Below, piece by piece: positions 11,401-21,386 of a stretch of DNA of 64,000 nucleotides (position 1 is its first letter; each line of letters begins with the position of its first letter). Source of the stretch: Zea mays (taxonomy: Eukaryota > Streptophyta > Magnoliopsida > Poales > Poaceae); NCBI RefSeq assembly GCF_902167145.1, contig NC_050101.1:176076428-176140427 (forward strand), read 5' to 3'. The position numbers were made by a program, and so were the translations under genes. The notes below the pieces were generated by a model that ran no database searches, was not told the DNA's origin, and saw only the letters and a list, made by a program, of their open reading frames with translations.

Positions 11401-12250
11401 GATTGGCATCATATGCACGAACATGGTACAATGCTACTCCGTACCTGATTTAGTACGTAGTAGTAGTATGTGTGAAAAGACTTGACGTACGTGCACAGAG
11501 AGATACGAAATGAACCGTGGAGATCCAATAGCAGATTGGCACCTTCCGGTAGACACAGTGGCAACTTGGGTCATGAATGGCGTCCTTGTGTGTAGTCTTG
11601 TCGGGGTGCTTTCTTCAAGGGGGTGTGACACGTCTACTCGTATAGAGAGGGCTTCATTTCTGCACGCGCGTACGTACGTTTGCTGAAAAGATTGAGCTTG
11701 ATGGCTGTCAAATCGTCTCCTCTGCTCTCCTCTCCTCTCCTGTTAGATAGATCGATCGATCTCCGAGAAAAAAAAAACCTTTGATGAAAATCTCGCTGTT
11801 GATCTCACACGGAAGCTAGCTACATACTAGCCTGCTAGCTATAGGTGGTAGCTAGCAAGCTGGGTAGCTAGGCCATTCATCGTATAGCTAGAGATAGCTT
11901 CTGCCAAGCTTGGAAAGGCTCTCGATCGGCAATAATGATTCCACTCAACTAACGGCTATCTATCTGTGTGAGCAGGGCTGTTGGATGCTGCTGGGCTGCT
12001 GATGGGGGAGACGCCGCCGACGCCGACGGCGACGGTGGTGGCCGTGGCCCGGGACGCCGTGACGTGCGCGGCCACCGCCACCGCGCAGTTCAGCGTGCCG
12101 GCGTCGATGCGCCTGGACGTGAGGCTGGCGTTCGGCGAGGCCGCCCTTCTGGCGCGCCACACCGGCGAGGCGGTCCCCGTCGACGAGTCCGGCGTCACGG
12201 TGGAGCCGCTCCAGCAGGACACTCTCTACTACGTGCTCATGGTAACCTAG
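8407..12250 (+). CDS. WOX9: WUSCHEL-related homeobox protein, WOX9/STIMPY-like (3 exons)
   Basis: This is a nuclear homeodomain transcription factor. Exons are 8407-8527, 8727-9842 and 11976-12250. Junction phases agree (1/1 and 1/1) and all introns are GT-AG, giving 503 codons plus stop. Exon 1 encodes a short N-terminus beginning [15 protein letters not shown]. The WOX homeodomain lies at about residues 53-116, with the long WOX-type loop, the helix-3 core [12 protein letters not shown] and the WOX9-clade [14 protein letters not shown] start. The middle is Ala/Ser/Pro-rich. The last exon encodes the clade's conserved C-terminus ([29 protein letters not shown]). I see no canonical WUS box (TLxLFP). 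WOX9-type genes act in meristem and embryo growth (established for the family). The clade call is strong, but which maize paralogue this is cannot be decided here. Confidence 0.93.
10057..10695. mobile_element. hAT MITE in WOX9 intron 2
   Basis: The element is 639 bp and bounded by perfect 18-bp inverted repeats (TAGAGATGGCAATGGGTA). A perfect 8-bp target duplication ATCGTCCT flanks it at 10049-10056 and 10696-10703. The interior is AT-rich with no transposase. Inner ends hold repeated GGGTA and ACCCG motifs in both orientations. The 8-bp duplication and the TIR place it with hAT non-autonomous elements. Confidence 0.93.
11192..11247. mobile_element. 56-bp micro-CACTA remnant in WOX9 intron 2
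   Basis: The left end reads CACTAACTGAATCCGGCTC and the right end reads GATTCCGGTAATG. Between them is a single TTTGCCGAGTG/CGGCAAAG pair. These match the TIR and subterminal motif of the 29327-52642 CACTA element. It looks like an extreme internal-deletion derivative of that family. A target duplication is not clear. Confidence 0.6.
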
Positions 12251-13047
12251 CTATATGCAGCACAGCTATCTCGGTCGTCATAAGCATTTCTATAGCACCT
12301 TGGTTTATTTTGCACTCACAGCAGGCGACTAATAACTGAATGACGATATGGAGCTGCACGTCTGCGTCAACTAGTATCGATCGATCGATCGAAGGCGTGC
12401 CGCGGATGACGAAGAGCTAGCGACAGCGCTAATTGGTCCACGCATTTGATCTGCATCATTTTCCTTACCTTAAGCACGTACGTACCTAGGTATATTTTGC
12501 CCTGCATGCATATGTATTTGGAGTCAGGAGTCATGGACCAAACTGTGTTTTTTTGCTTTGTTATCGTCTGGTGAGAAATGAAATAAGCCATGCATGCATC
12601 CCGATGCAAGTTCTGCATGCAGTGCCCCCATCCAGTTCCAAAACAATTGACGTTTTTGTTTTTTTCTTCTCTAAAACAGTTGTCGTTCTTGTTTTTAAAT
12701 AGTAAGGACGTGTTTGTTAACCTGTCCAGATCAATAATCCTAAAACAAACAACCCCTGAATCTATTAAGAAATACAAATATTGCTAGTATTTTCAAACAA
12801 TTTACGTCCTTGTGTTGTGTGCGGCACTGCCACTGTTGCTGGACGTTACGAGGATGTAGGCAGGGAACATACGTTACGTGTGGGCAGGCCTCTCCCGTGC
12901 GCAACCTGCCTTCCATTCCATCCGCCCGGGCTGCCCTTCTGTCCAGACGACCAGTCCAGGGTTCGGCAGACCAACCGGACGGCTCTGGGCTCTGGCGACT
13001 GGCAGTGGCTCGTCGCCGTCTCAACTCTCCGGTCGGTCTCCCCGGCC

Positions 13048-13132
<85 letters not shown>

Positions 13133-13393
13133 CGTCGTGCACGGTGTGCACCGGTCTCGTCTCTCTCGCACGTACGCAGCACTGATCCGATCCGACGCAC
13201 ACAGGCACAGCAGAAGAGTCAAAAGGGCGGGTTTGTTTGTCGTCGGCAGAGTGGCAGAGGTGCAAGCAGGCCGCAGCCTACACAGCTCTCCTCCGGTAAT
13301 GAACGCAACGCATGCAGCAGGGTTTGACCTCGCTGTCACTGATCTTTAACGGACATGCTCCATGGTCCGTTGATCTGCGGCAGCGACAAGCGC
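12251..13393. other. 3' flank of WOX9 and intergenic DNA
   Basis: No supported gene was found. The 3' untranslated region and polyadenylation sites of WOX9 probably lie in the first few hundred bases. The rest has GATC and GCATGC tetranucleotide clusters and the TC microsatellite listed separately. Confidence 0.5.
13051..13129. repeat. (TC)n microsatellite, about 39 units
   Basis: This is an uninterrupted 79-bp TC/GA dinucleotide tract. ORFs reading Ser-Leu or Arg-Glu repeats through it are artefacts. Confidence 0.97.
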
Positions 13394-13489
13394 CCGAATT
13401 TTTTGTATTTTAGCCCTTAAACTGAAGTAAATTCACGTTTAGACCTAAAAAAATTTTAAATGCAGTTTTGGACCCTTAGCTCGGCGCCA
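13394..13489. repeat. MULE left terminal inverted repeat
   Basis: This 96-bp TIR begins CCGAATTTTTTGTATTTTAG and ends in AGCTCGGCGCCA. It matches the reverse complement of 20772-20867. Confidence 0.92.
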
Positions 13490-13568
13490 CAGACGGTGGC
13501 GCCGAGCTTCCTGACGTGGCAGTCCCGCGTGGCACCTAGCTCGGCGCCACAGATCTTGGCGCCGAGCT
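13478..13568. repeat. Two 31-bp palindromic modules at the left MULE end
   Basis: The modules are 13478-13508 and 13538-13568. Each has arms AGCTCGGCGCCA and TGGCGCCGAGCT around 7 bases (CAGACGG, CAGATCT). The first overlaps the inner edge of the TIR. Their position and symmetry suggest transposase or host-factor binding sites (inference). Confidence 0.85.
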
Positions 13569-14510
13569 AGGAAAAAACTGCAAACCGCCTTCTCTGTGCG
13601 CGCGTTTCTTGTCTTCTGCTCGTTCCAAACCAACGCCGCCGCCGCCGTCCTCAATCGCCGCCGCCTGCCAGGACTCCGGCTCGCCGCCGCCCGCCCGCTC
13701 CGGCTCGCCGCCGCGAGCCCCGCCCGACGTCGCCCTAGCTCGCCCGAGCTCGCCGCCCGCTCGAGCTCCCCCGAGCTCGGTCGCCGCCGCCCGCCCTCTG
13801 CCGCGCCCGAGCTCCGCCCACTGCCGCCCCGAGGTCGCCGGAGCTCCGCCCGCCCGCCCACTGCCGCCCCGAGGTCGCCGGAGCTCCGCCCGCCCACTGC
13901 CGCGCCCGAGCTCCCCACGAAGCCCACTGCCGCCACCGCCCGCTCCGTCCCCGGTAGCTCCCGCTTCCATTACCGACCATTTTTTTTAATTTCTTAATTT
14001 GTAAACTAGTAGTAATTAGTTAGGTATCCACTTATTTATTATTTAGTAAATAGTTAGATAGTTTGTTGTTATTGTTTATTAAAATAGTTAGCTAGTTTGT
14101 TGCGTAGTATATTGTTAGTGTTTAGTAAATTCTTAGTGATTATATAGTTACCATTTTGTTTAGCGCATTGATATTACATGTTTTCTGTGTTGGCAACCAT
14201 CGTGTTGTCGTTTATTCGCAGGTTCTATAAACATCACTTTACAGGGGAGGTGCTGCCAAATTTTTTACTGACAATTGGTTTTTTTGTACGTAGGTGTTCG
14301 TCCGACTTAACCTTCTCCACCGTTAGCTGGACTCGTACGCGTTCAGGTATACATTGTTTTCGTACATTATTTATAGATTATGTAATTTCGTTTGATGTGT
14401 TCATTTAATATTTACTGTATAGTTATTAGTTAATATATATTTATTACTTAGTACGTTAGTAGGCTTAAGTATATAGCCATTATTGAGTTAGTAATCCATT
14501 TTTGCAATAG

Positions 14511-16439
14511 ATGGACAGCCTAGTAACACTATACCATGGAGGAAGGGTGGAGATAGATGCTTATGGGAGTGTTACTTTTGATGGTATGAAGATCGTGACC
14601 ATGTTGTTCGTTGAAAGACCATCTTTTGACAAGCTTTTGGCTCGAGCTTGTGAGGAGATTAGGTGGGACATAAACGACCCTAGAATATCAATGCAGGGTT
14701 TGTTGTCCCATATTACACATGGAACAGTTGTCCGACGGTTGATCTCCATTACTTTAGAAGATGATTGGGAGATATATTTAAGAATTGTGAAGACGATGGT
14801 TCCACCATGTTTGGATGTGGTTATTCAAAAGTTACCTGTTAGTCATTGCGAAGGTCCAGTCGGGTTATCTCCACAAATGCCAAATGCATCTCGTATTGAA
14901 GCTCCTTTGGTAGAGCTTCATGAAGAAGTCGTTGTTGTGCCCGATGCTCAATCGGGTCCGCACGAGTATGGGATTTCTCGTCCTATTCCTGGCGTTTGTG
15001 GGGCTTCTAATGCGGTGGTACCCCCCCAAGAGTATGATCCAGTTGACGATCATCCTAGTAAGTGTCTTCGACACATTGTCCGTATCCATCGTTATTTCGT
15101 TTGATTAGACTTTTTAATATGGTTTTTCTTGCTACGACCCGATGCAGGATCTCCACATATCGATAATGCTGATGTTCAGATTGATGTGCCTGTGTCATAT
15201 AATATGGACAACATATGCAGGGCATCCAATAATGTTGATGTTCAGATTGAGGATGAGGAGGAGCCATATGAAGCTGCACGGGCCTTAGATTCTGATGATG
15301 ACCGTCCGGTTCAAGAAATGACCGAGTAAGAAATTGAACTCATAAGACGTTTGTGTCCGGAGCGAGACCCTGCAGTACATGAATTTAGCAGTTTAAGTCA
15401 TTCCACCCGTGCGTATGCTGAAGGACGTGACGATGAACTGCTAGAGGCTCCGGATAATGCCGACAGCATTGAGATTAAGGTTGGCTTACTTTTCAAGGAT
15501 CTGCCTACACTGAGACGATGGCTACAGGAATATTCTGTGAACCGGAAGAGGCCGTTCAAGGTGAGACATTCGTATGCACAGCGTCGTTACACTGTTGTGT
15601 GCGAGGTGCCAGAATGTAATTGGAGGGTATGTGCCCGAAGGCAGAAGGACACCGGAAAGTTTAAGATCACCAAAATTGTAGGTCCACACACTTGTGCCCA
15701 GACAGAGCTGAGCTCTAAGCATCGTCAGTTGACATCTACCCTGATTGCGAAAAGGATATTGGGGATATTGAAGGGTCAGCCAAACTTGAAGGTGAAGTCA
15801 ATTATGACCATGACTTCGGAGCTGTTTGGTTACAGGATCAAATATGGGAAAGCATGGAGGGCAAAGCAGCGAGCATGGAAGATGATATACGGGGATTGGG
15901 AGGAGGGTTATGAGAAGTTACCAGCATTGTTCAATGCAATGAAAGCAAAAAACCCAGGCATGCATTACGAGTACATCCCCAAACCTAATGAATGGAGGAA
16001 CGGCAAAGAGATATTTTATCGTGCTTTCTGGTGTTTCTCGCAGTGCGTAGAGGCCTTCAGGCATTGTCGTCCTGTGCTCTCTATTGATGGTACTTTTCTG
16101 CTTGGGAAGTATAAGGGCACATTGTTGGTTGCCATATCATGCGACGCAGACAACTCACTGGTTCCTTTGGCATTTGCTTTGGTGGAGAGGGAGAACAGAG
16201 ATAGTTGGTCTTGGTTCTTGCGGCTTGTACGCATCCATGTCGTAGGCCCTGGACGCGAGGTTGGTGTCATATCTGACAGACACCAAGGTATTCTTAATGC
16301 AGTGCAAGAGCAGATTCCTGGCTACGCACCCATGCACCACAGATGGTGCACTCGACATCTAGCAGAAAATCTTCTTCGAAAGGATCATAGCAAGGCTAAC
16401 TTCCCCCTTTTTGAGGCAGTGTCCACCTGGTGCAGATGA
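14511..16439 (+). pseudogene. MULE transposase (MuDR/FAR1-type), truncated and with internal stop
   Basis: Exon 1 is 14511-15057 and exon 2 starts at 15148 (GT-AG, phase 1). The N-terminal part is acidic and unfamiliar. From about 15470 a MuDR-type zinc-binding region is seen (CEVPECNWRVCARRQ ... HTC), then the transposase core with SIDGTFLLGKYKG and VISDRHQGI carrying catalytic Asp residues and a C-x2-H segment (HHRWCTRHLAENL). An in-frame TAA at 15327-15329 splits the reading frame. At about 16400-16415 the sequence switches to the PMD gene in another frame, so the third catalytic acid and the SWIM finger are missing. The enzyme would cut and join element ends in the nucleus, but this copy is inactive. 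Confidence 0.85.
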
Positions 16440-18254
16440 GCAGACTGTTGGATACCATTGTCGAGCTTGGATTCTCCATCTCTTTGGTTCAGTTCTTTTT
16501 CTAGACGCGACAGGCGACAGCGCGTCATGGATGTTTCTGCCCTGCCTGACTGACTGGGATACGACCGGAGGTTACAGCTGGGCTTCAGTAGTGTTGGCCT
16601 TCCTGTACAGGCAACTTTACGAGGCTTGTCGTCGTTCGTCGAGGACCGCCAGCTTAGGTGGATGTGTCTACCTACTACAGCTGTGGATGTGGGCACACAT
16701 ACCCGTCGGGCGACCCAGAGAGTTTCCTCCTCGTGAGTGGTTCGTGGTAGCCGGACATCGGCTTAAGCCCACGGCTGCTTACCGCTGGGACCAGGTCGAG
16801 GAGCCATTCGCACGACACCAGCGTGCTTACGTGGAGTACTCAAACGAGCTCGACGCACTTACTCCTTCGATGGTAAGTTATCTCCTTTTTTCTTTTTACA
16901 TGTCCTTTCTACTTTTATCACACGACACCAGCGTGCTTACATGGGCTTTCTAAAACTTTTGCAGGTGACTTGGCAACCGTATCTTGATCCATATTTCGCC
17001 AGCATACAGTTGAGCAGCATGTGCTCAATAGACGAGGACATCTACCTCATGAGGTGTCCCCTCATCTGTTTTTATGCTGTTGAGTACCACTTGCCCCACA
17101 GAGTTGCTCGACAGTTCGGATTGCGCCAGGAGTTTCCGGTGGAGCCATTCTCGACTTCAATAGAACTTCATAAGTGAGTTACTACATGCACTTGTTATTC
17201 TAACTAATAATTGAAATATCAGTTAGTCGCTAATATATGGTTCTAACTTTTGCAGGTTCGACAGACAGAGACAGAAGAAGGTCACGGACTTCGAGACGCA
17301 CCATCGTGATTACATTGATGAATGGAACCAGCAGGGGGATCTGAACTATGAGAATGATCAGGCGCACACAAACTACAACTTCCGGAGGTATTTGATTTGG
17401 TATTCTGGTGTGACTAGGTGCAAGCTGAAGGGACAGTGGACAGCAGCAGACTACGCCGAGCAAGAATCGTCAGACGACGAAGACACAACTTTCGACATAG
17501 CTGCTCGGCACGGATCCCAAATTGAGGCTGCTCCAATCCTTGATAGAGTGGTAACTATTTCTTTACTAAAATTAGAGATTTCAATTCAATGTTTTATGTC
17601 TACTTTTGAGCATCGTAATGTCTTAACTTGTGATAGGGAAACTCTATGCTCGTATCTGTTGTTGAACTCGAGCGTATCTCACAGAGAACTTCAGATACTA
17701 CTACGCTATCGTTACTATCAGTGAGTATCAATGTCTAACAGAAAACTTGTTTATTTGTATGTTGTAACATATGTCTTTAACTAACATTTCGATTACAGAG
17801 GGTATCACGTCGTCTTCGTCGAGCAGCGGCTCGGTGTGGATGCCGGTCTCTAGCGGGCGTTGACGTGCAGCTGCCTGTGCCTCGTATGCAGCAGGACATT
17901 CAGCCTCCCATTTGTGCAGTTGGACCATCTACAGCAGGACTCAGCTCGTCGCGATCGACGCGGGACACGTTTGAGAACGTGGCCCAGGACGACGACGATG
18001 ACGACGATGACGACGACGACGCTGGCGCTGGCGCTGGCGCCGCAGGTCAGGTGGAGATTGGACCGTCTCAGTTGCAGGATGCTCCTACAACTCAGCCATC
18101 ACAGCTGACACCACGTAGAAGGCGTCCACGAGACCCTTACACTCCAGGCACCGACGCTCTTGGGCCAAGGGCAAGGGTAAGACTAGGAGGAAATGAATAC
18201 TTTTGTGATATGGACTGTGTGATTTGGACTTATGCTGGAGACGTTGTAATATGA
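16411..18254 (+). pseudogene. Plant mobile domain (PMD, MAIN-like) gene, 5'-truncated
   Basis: Five in-phase exons are supported by GT-AG sites: about 16411-16872, 16965-17173, 17256-17550, 17637-17720 and 17799-18254. The first encodes the conserved half of a PMD (WILHLFGSVLF, DWDTTGGYSWASVVLAFLYR, LQLWMWAHIPVGRP). The last has an Asp run, Gly-Ala repeats and a basic RRRRPRD segment before the stop. PMD proteins related to Arabidopsis MAIN/MAIL1 also occur inside transposons (established). The N-terminal half is absent because a deletion fused this gene to the MULE transposase. What PMD proteins do for the element is not known to me. Confidence 0.8.
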
Positions 18255-18563
18255 ACTATGTTATATGTTTTAGACTATATGTTGGGGAACTTATATTTTG
18301 GACTTTGTTTGTGGACATTATATGAAGAACTATGTTCTGTGGATGTTTTTATATTCGATGTTATTTTGTGATGTATTATATGTTGAAATGCTTATATGTC
18401 TTATAATATGTGATTATTTGAACTGTGGTTGTTAATAAAACAAGGGGAACTCTTGCAAAAAATTTTTGTGAACTGTAAAAAACATAATAAGCAATAAGTA
18501 ACGCATCTTTAGAGTTCTAAATTATTTTTGATACGTAAATACTACATAATAGGCTACAATTCT

Positions 18564-20346
18564 TCAGTCTGAATCACAATCTATGAGTAACTCATCTTCG
18601 GAGTCATCCGTCGCGCAATCCTCAACAACAACCTCATTCCACTTGCTGCATTGTCCTGCATCACACTTGTCACCAGTTCTTTTGTAATAATTGGCTTCTG
18701 CTTCATCTGCAGCTTGGGAGAATAGCTCATCCTCAGCCTCAGCCTCATCAGACTTCTTCTTGTAATAAGCTGCCTCTACCTCTGCGGTGGCCTGTGACAT
18801 AAACTCATCCTCTTCCTCTTGAGCACGTAATCCAGCCTCAGCTAGTGCTATGAGTTCACTCAACCTTGACATGTCGTCCTCCTCTTCTTCATGTAATCCT
18901 GCCTCTGCGAGGGCGATAAGCTCACTCAATCTAGATGTGTCGTCGTCCTCCTCCTCCATCAGCTCAACCGTTGCCATTTTATCCTGAACATATCTCGCAT
19001 GCGCCTCATCGGCCAAATAGTTTACGCCGCTTCCAATCTCTGCAAATATAATGAGAAAACTAAGTTAGCAAAGTCAGGATAAATAAATTGTACTAACATA
19101 ATTATAATATCATTTATCTCACTTACTTCCCTTGAGGCGATCAGCAAGATTATCCAACATCTGTTTCTCGGCTTGAGCCGCTTCCCATTCCCTTGCATCC
19201 TGTGCTCTCTTCTCATCTGCCGCCTTCAACCTCCTATACTCTGCACGCTTCAGGCTATCATAAAAGGCAGATTTTGCTTCCCTACGCATGTCGCGTATGC
19301 GATCGTTAATGTACGAATCAACGAGTCGAGATCCACAACGCATCTTCTGTCCCATTATTCTCTTGGACTCTATTGTGCGCATCACCTCTCCTTTGTCGTC
19401 GTAACTCTCCCAACTGCATTTCCTCGTCTCCTACAAAAAAATAGTAAGTACCGCTATAACATTACATCTGGTGCAAAAAAAATACCAACCTCATCGTAAT
19501 CGACCATATGTCCACAAAAATATCCAACGCCAAGCTCCGAAGGAACTAATCCATACTTAGCTTCAATACCACATTTGCAGAGTACTGGATCAAATTTGAC
19601 CTCTTCTGCCGCCCACCCCATGTATCTCTTTTCCTTTACCTCTGGCTCTGGCCAATGGGACAAAGGACCATACAACCACTATCTGAAACGACACTTACGC
19701 CACCCGTATGGCTGCAAGAGAAAAAATTAGTAATTTATTGTAAATAAAAACTAGTTCATACATTTAGCGTATCAATGGGCTCACATAATCAATGTTCGGA
19801 CAACAGAACTGCTTGTCATAGTCTTCGTCGATGACAGCACGGTCTCCACAATCGCATCGAGGCGGTGAGTCCATCCGTCTTTCTGTTGCTACCTCCTTCT
19901 CCGCATCCGTCATTGGTGGAGGATTCGGGGGAGGAGGTACCCAACGCTTAAAACGCTCATGAGTGGTCCTTCCACTCAACCAATTAACGAAAAGAAGATA
20001 TCGAGGGTCAAATTTATCAGGACCATCAATCCACTGGAAAAAGAAACACCTCTGATGTCCCTAAAATAATTGAAAGATGCACTATTACATATCTACAAAA
20101 TAATGAATGCGAACAAAATTAAGTGACAAGTCATAAGCTACGTACGTCCAAAGTGCCACAAAGGTAGTAGCAGCGAGCAGCCGTGTCTGGATGTTGTGAT
20201 TGATGTACCCAAGCCAGTCTGCCACAGTCACAGTTAGGCACGGGGAGTTCAAGAGGAACAGGAGCATCCTTACTAGATACGTCCGGATATAACTCCCGAG
20301 GACGACCTCTCTTCTGCCACAACGCCTCTCGGTACATGTCTTTCAT
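18564..20346 (-). pseudogene. Five-exon GRF-like zinc-finger, coiled-coil and acidic protein of the MULE
   Basis: Exons on the minus strand are 20346-20146, 20060-19785, 19711-19490, 19430-19127 and 19039-18564. All introns are GT-AG with matching phases, giving 492 residues if read through. Three cysteine clusters look like GRF-type zinc fingers. The first is CDCGRLAWV then CYYLCGTLDGHQRCFFFQW, split by intron 1. The second is CDCGDRA then FCCPNIDY. The third is CKCGIEA then YFCGHMVDYDE, split by intron 3. A charged coiled coil follows (exon 4), then an acidic tail with two LSELIALAEAGL repeats. An in-frame TAG at 19679-19681 breaks exon 3. A TATA-like TATAAAAA lies upstream at 20605-20598. 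The gene converges on the PMD gene. Its function is unknown; nucleic-acid binding is inferred from the fingers. Confidence 0.72.
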
Positions 20347-20597
20347 CTAATAAACGATTATAATTATCACTTGTACCTATTATGCTTTATAATAAGTTTA
20401 CACAAACTAATAATCGAAATGATAATATAATAGGTGTATACAAATTATTAAACTAAAAACCTAATATACAAAACGAATCAGTTCGAAATCATACCTTGGT
20501 CTACGAAGTGAACCAACTCAAATCTTTGAATCCAGGAAATTTTGACGAAGTTTGGAAATGGGATGAAATGAGCTGCTCTCGGCCAGCCGCGCGGGCG

Positions 20598-20605
20598 TTT
20601 TTATA
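20598..20605 (-). promoter_or_regulatory. TATA-like box upstream of the GRF-like MULE gene
   Basis: The minus strand reads TATAAAAA about 250 bases before the ATG at 20346 and just inside the right palindromic modules. This suggests that the terminal region of the MULE carries the promoter. Confidence 0.45.
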
Positions 20606-20614
20606 GGAATTCGT

Positions 20615-20783
20615 AGCTCGGCGCCAAGATCTGTGGCGCCGAGCTACGAGGCCGCGCCGCCGCCACGTCAGCGCTAGGTCAGCCCTGGACGCAGCTAGCC
20701 GTTGCGGCCACGTCACAGCTCGGCGCCATAGGCTGTGGCGCCGAGCTGTGTTAGCTCGGCGCCACAGCCTATGGCGCCGAGCT
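20615..20783. repeat. Three 31-bp palindromic modules at the right MULE end
   Basis: The modules are 20615-20645, 20717-20747 and 20753-20783, with the same AGCTCGGCGCCA arms as on the left. Their 7-base centres are AGATCTG, TAGGCTG and CAGCCTA. The first is the exact inverse of the second left module, and the last two are inverses of each other. Confidence 0.85.
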
Positions 20784-20867
20784 AAGGGTCCAAAACTGCA
20801 TTTAAAATTTTTTTAGGTCTAAACGTAAATTTACTTCAGTTTAAGGGCTAAAATACAAAAAATTCGG
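20772..20867. repeat. MULE right terminal inverted repeat
   Basis: This is the reverse complement of 13394-13489 apart from one or two bases. It ends CTAAAATACAAAAAATTCGG. Confidence 0.92.
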
Positions 20868-21008
20868 ATTGCGCGCAATGCACGCAACGTCTTTTCTTTT
20901 TCCTTTTAACTGAAGTGTGCACGCGCAACCATTCCCATTCGGCCGATCATGTGCTACAGGCTACACCGACATTACACTGGTGATTGGTGAATTATAGACG
21001 GGAAGTCC
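20868..21008. other. Unique DNA between the MULE and element H
   Basis: This 141-bp stretch has no feature except the 5-bp duplication AGTCC at 21004-21008. Before insertion H it was continuous with 56421 onward. Confidence 0.6.
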
Positions 21009-21386
21009 TGTTAGCACTCGCTAGAGGCTTCTAGAAATAGTAGCAGGAAGAGAGGAGGGAGACAAGAGATGGGGGCGGACGACACATATGGGTGAAGGAG
21101 AAAAAGGAGGCAGAGGAGCAGGAAGATGGAGACAGGAGCATGAAGGCTTCTCGGTGGAGTTCTCGTATATCTTCTCTGATGCTTTCCTCTTACAGTTTGG
21201 ATCCTATATAGCTGCACGAGCTCAGCCTATGATGTATTATTACACGGCTCATTCTTGGCCCATTACGCATTACATGGTCCATTAGAGCCCATTCACGTGA
21301 GTTCCAGCTCTAGTCGATGTCTTCTGCTTTCTCACACCGTGCTTCATCCTCAGCTTCTCAACGTGTTCCTTGTACTGCTGCTGACA
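21009..21386 (-). repeat. 3' LTR of element H
   Basis: This 378-bp LTR contains the last codons and stop (21282-21284) of the element's ORF. The purine-rich AGCGGTGGGGA just inside it, read on the minus strand (about 21387-21399), is the probable polypurine tract. Confidence 0.88.

Larger units (their letters stand above)
13394..20867. mobile_element. Mutator-like element (MULE) with three genes
   Basis: The element is 7474 bp with 96-bp terminal inverted repeats (13394-13489 and 20772-20867) that differ at only one or two places. Inside are a MULE transposase pseudogene, a PMD gene fragment, and a convergent GRF-like zinc-finger gene. The left 350 bp after the TIR (about 13600-13960) is very GC-rich with tandemly repeated GCCGCC/CCCGAGG blocks and is probably the transposase leader. 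No clean 9-bp target duplication could be seen, so the insertion may be old or the outer base of the TIR misplaced. Confidence 0.85.

Noticed and set aside
12740..13339. Ser-Leu and Arg-Glu repeat ORFs on both strands
   Set aside because: They are artefacts of the (TC)n microsatellite.
13596..13997. Pro/Arg/Ala-rich ORFs in a GC-rich block, possibly a captured gene fragment in the MULE
   Set aside because: The region is low-complexity with tandem GC-rich units and ORFs in most frames. A transposase leader is more likely, and no domain is recognisable.
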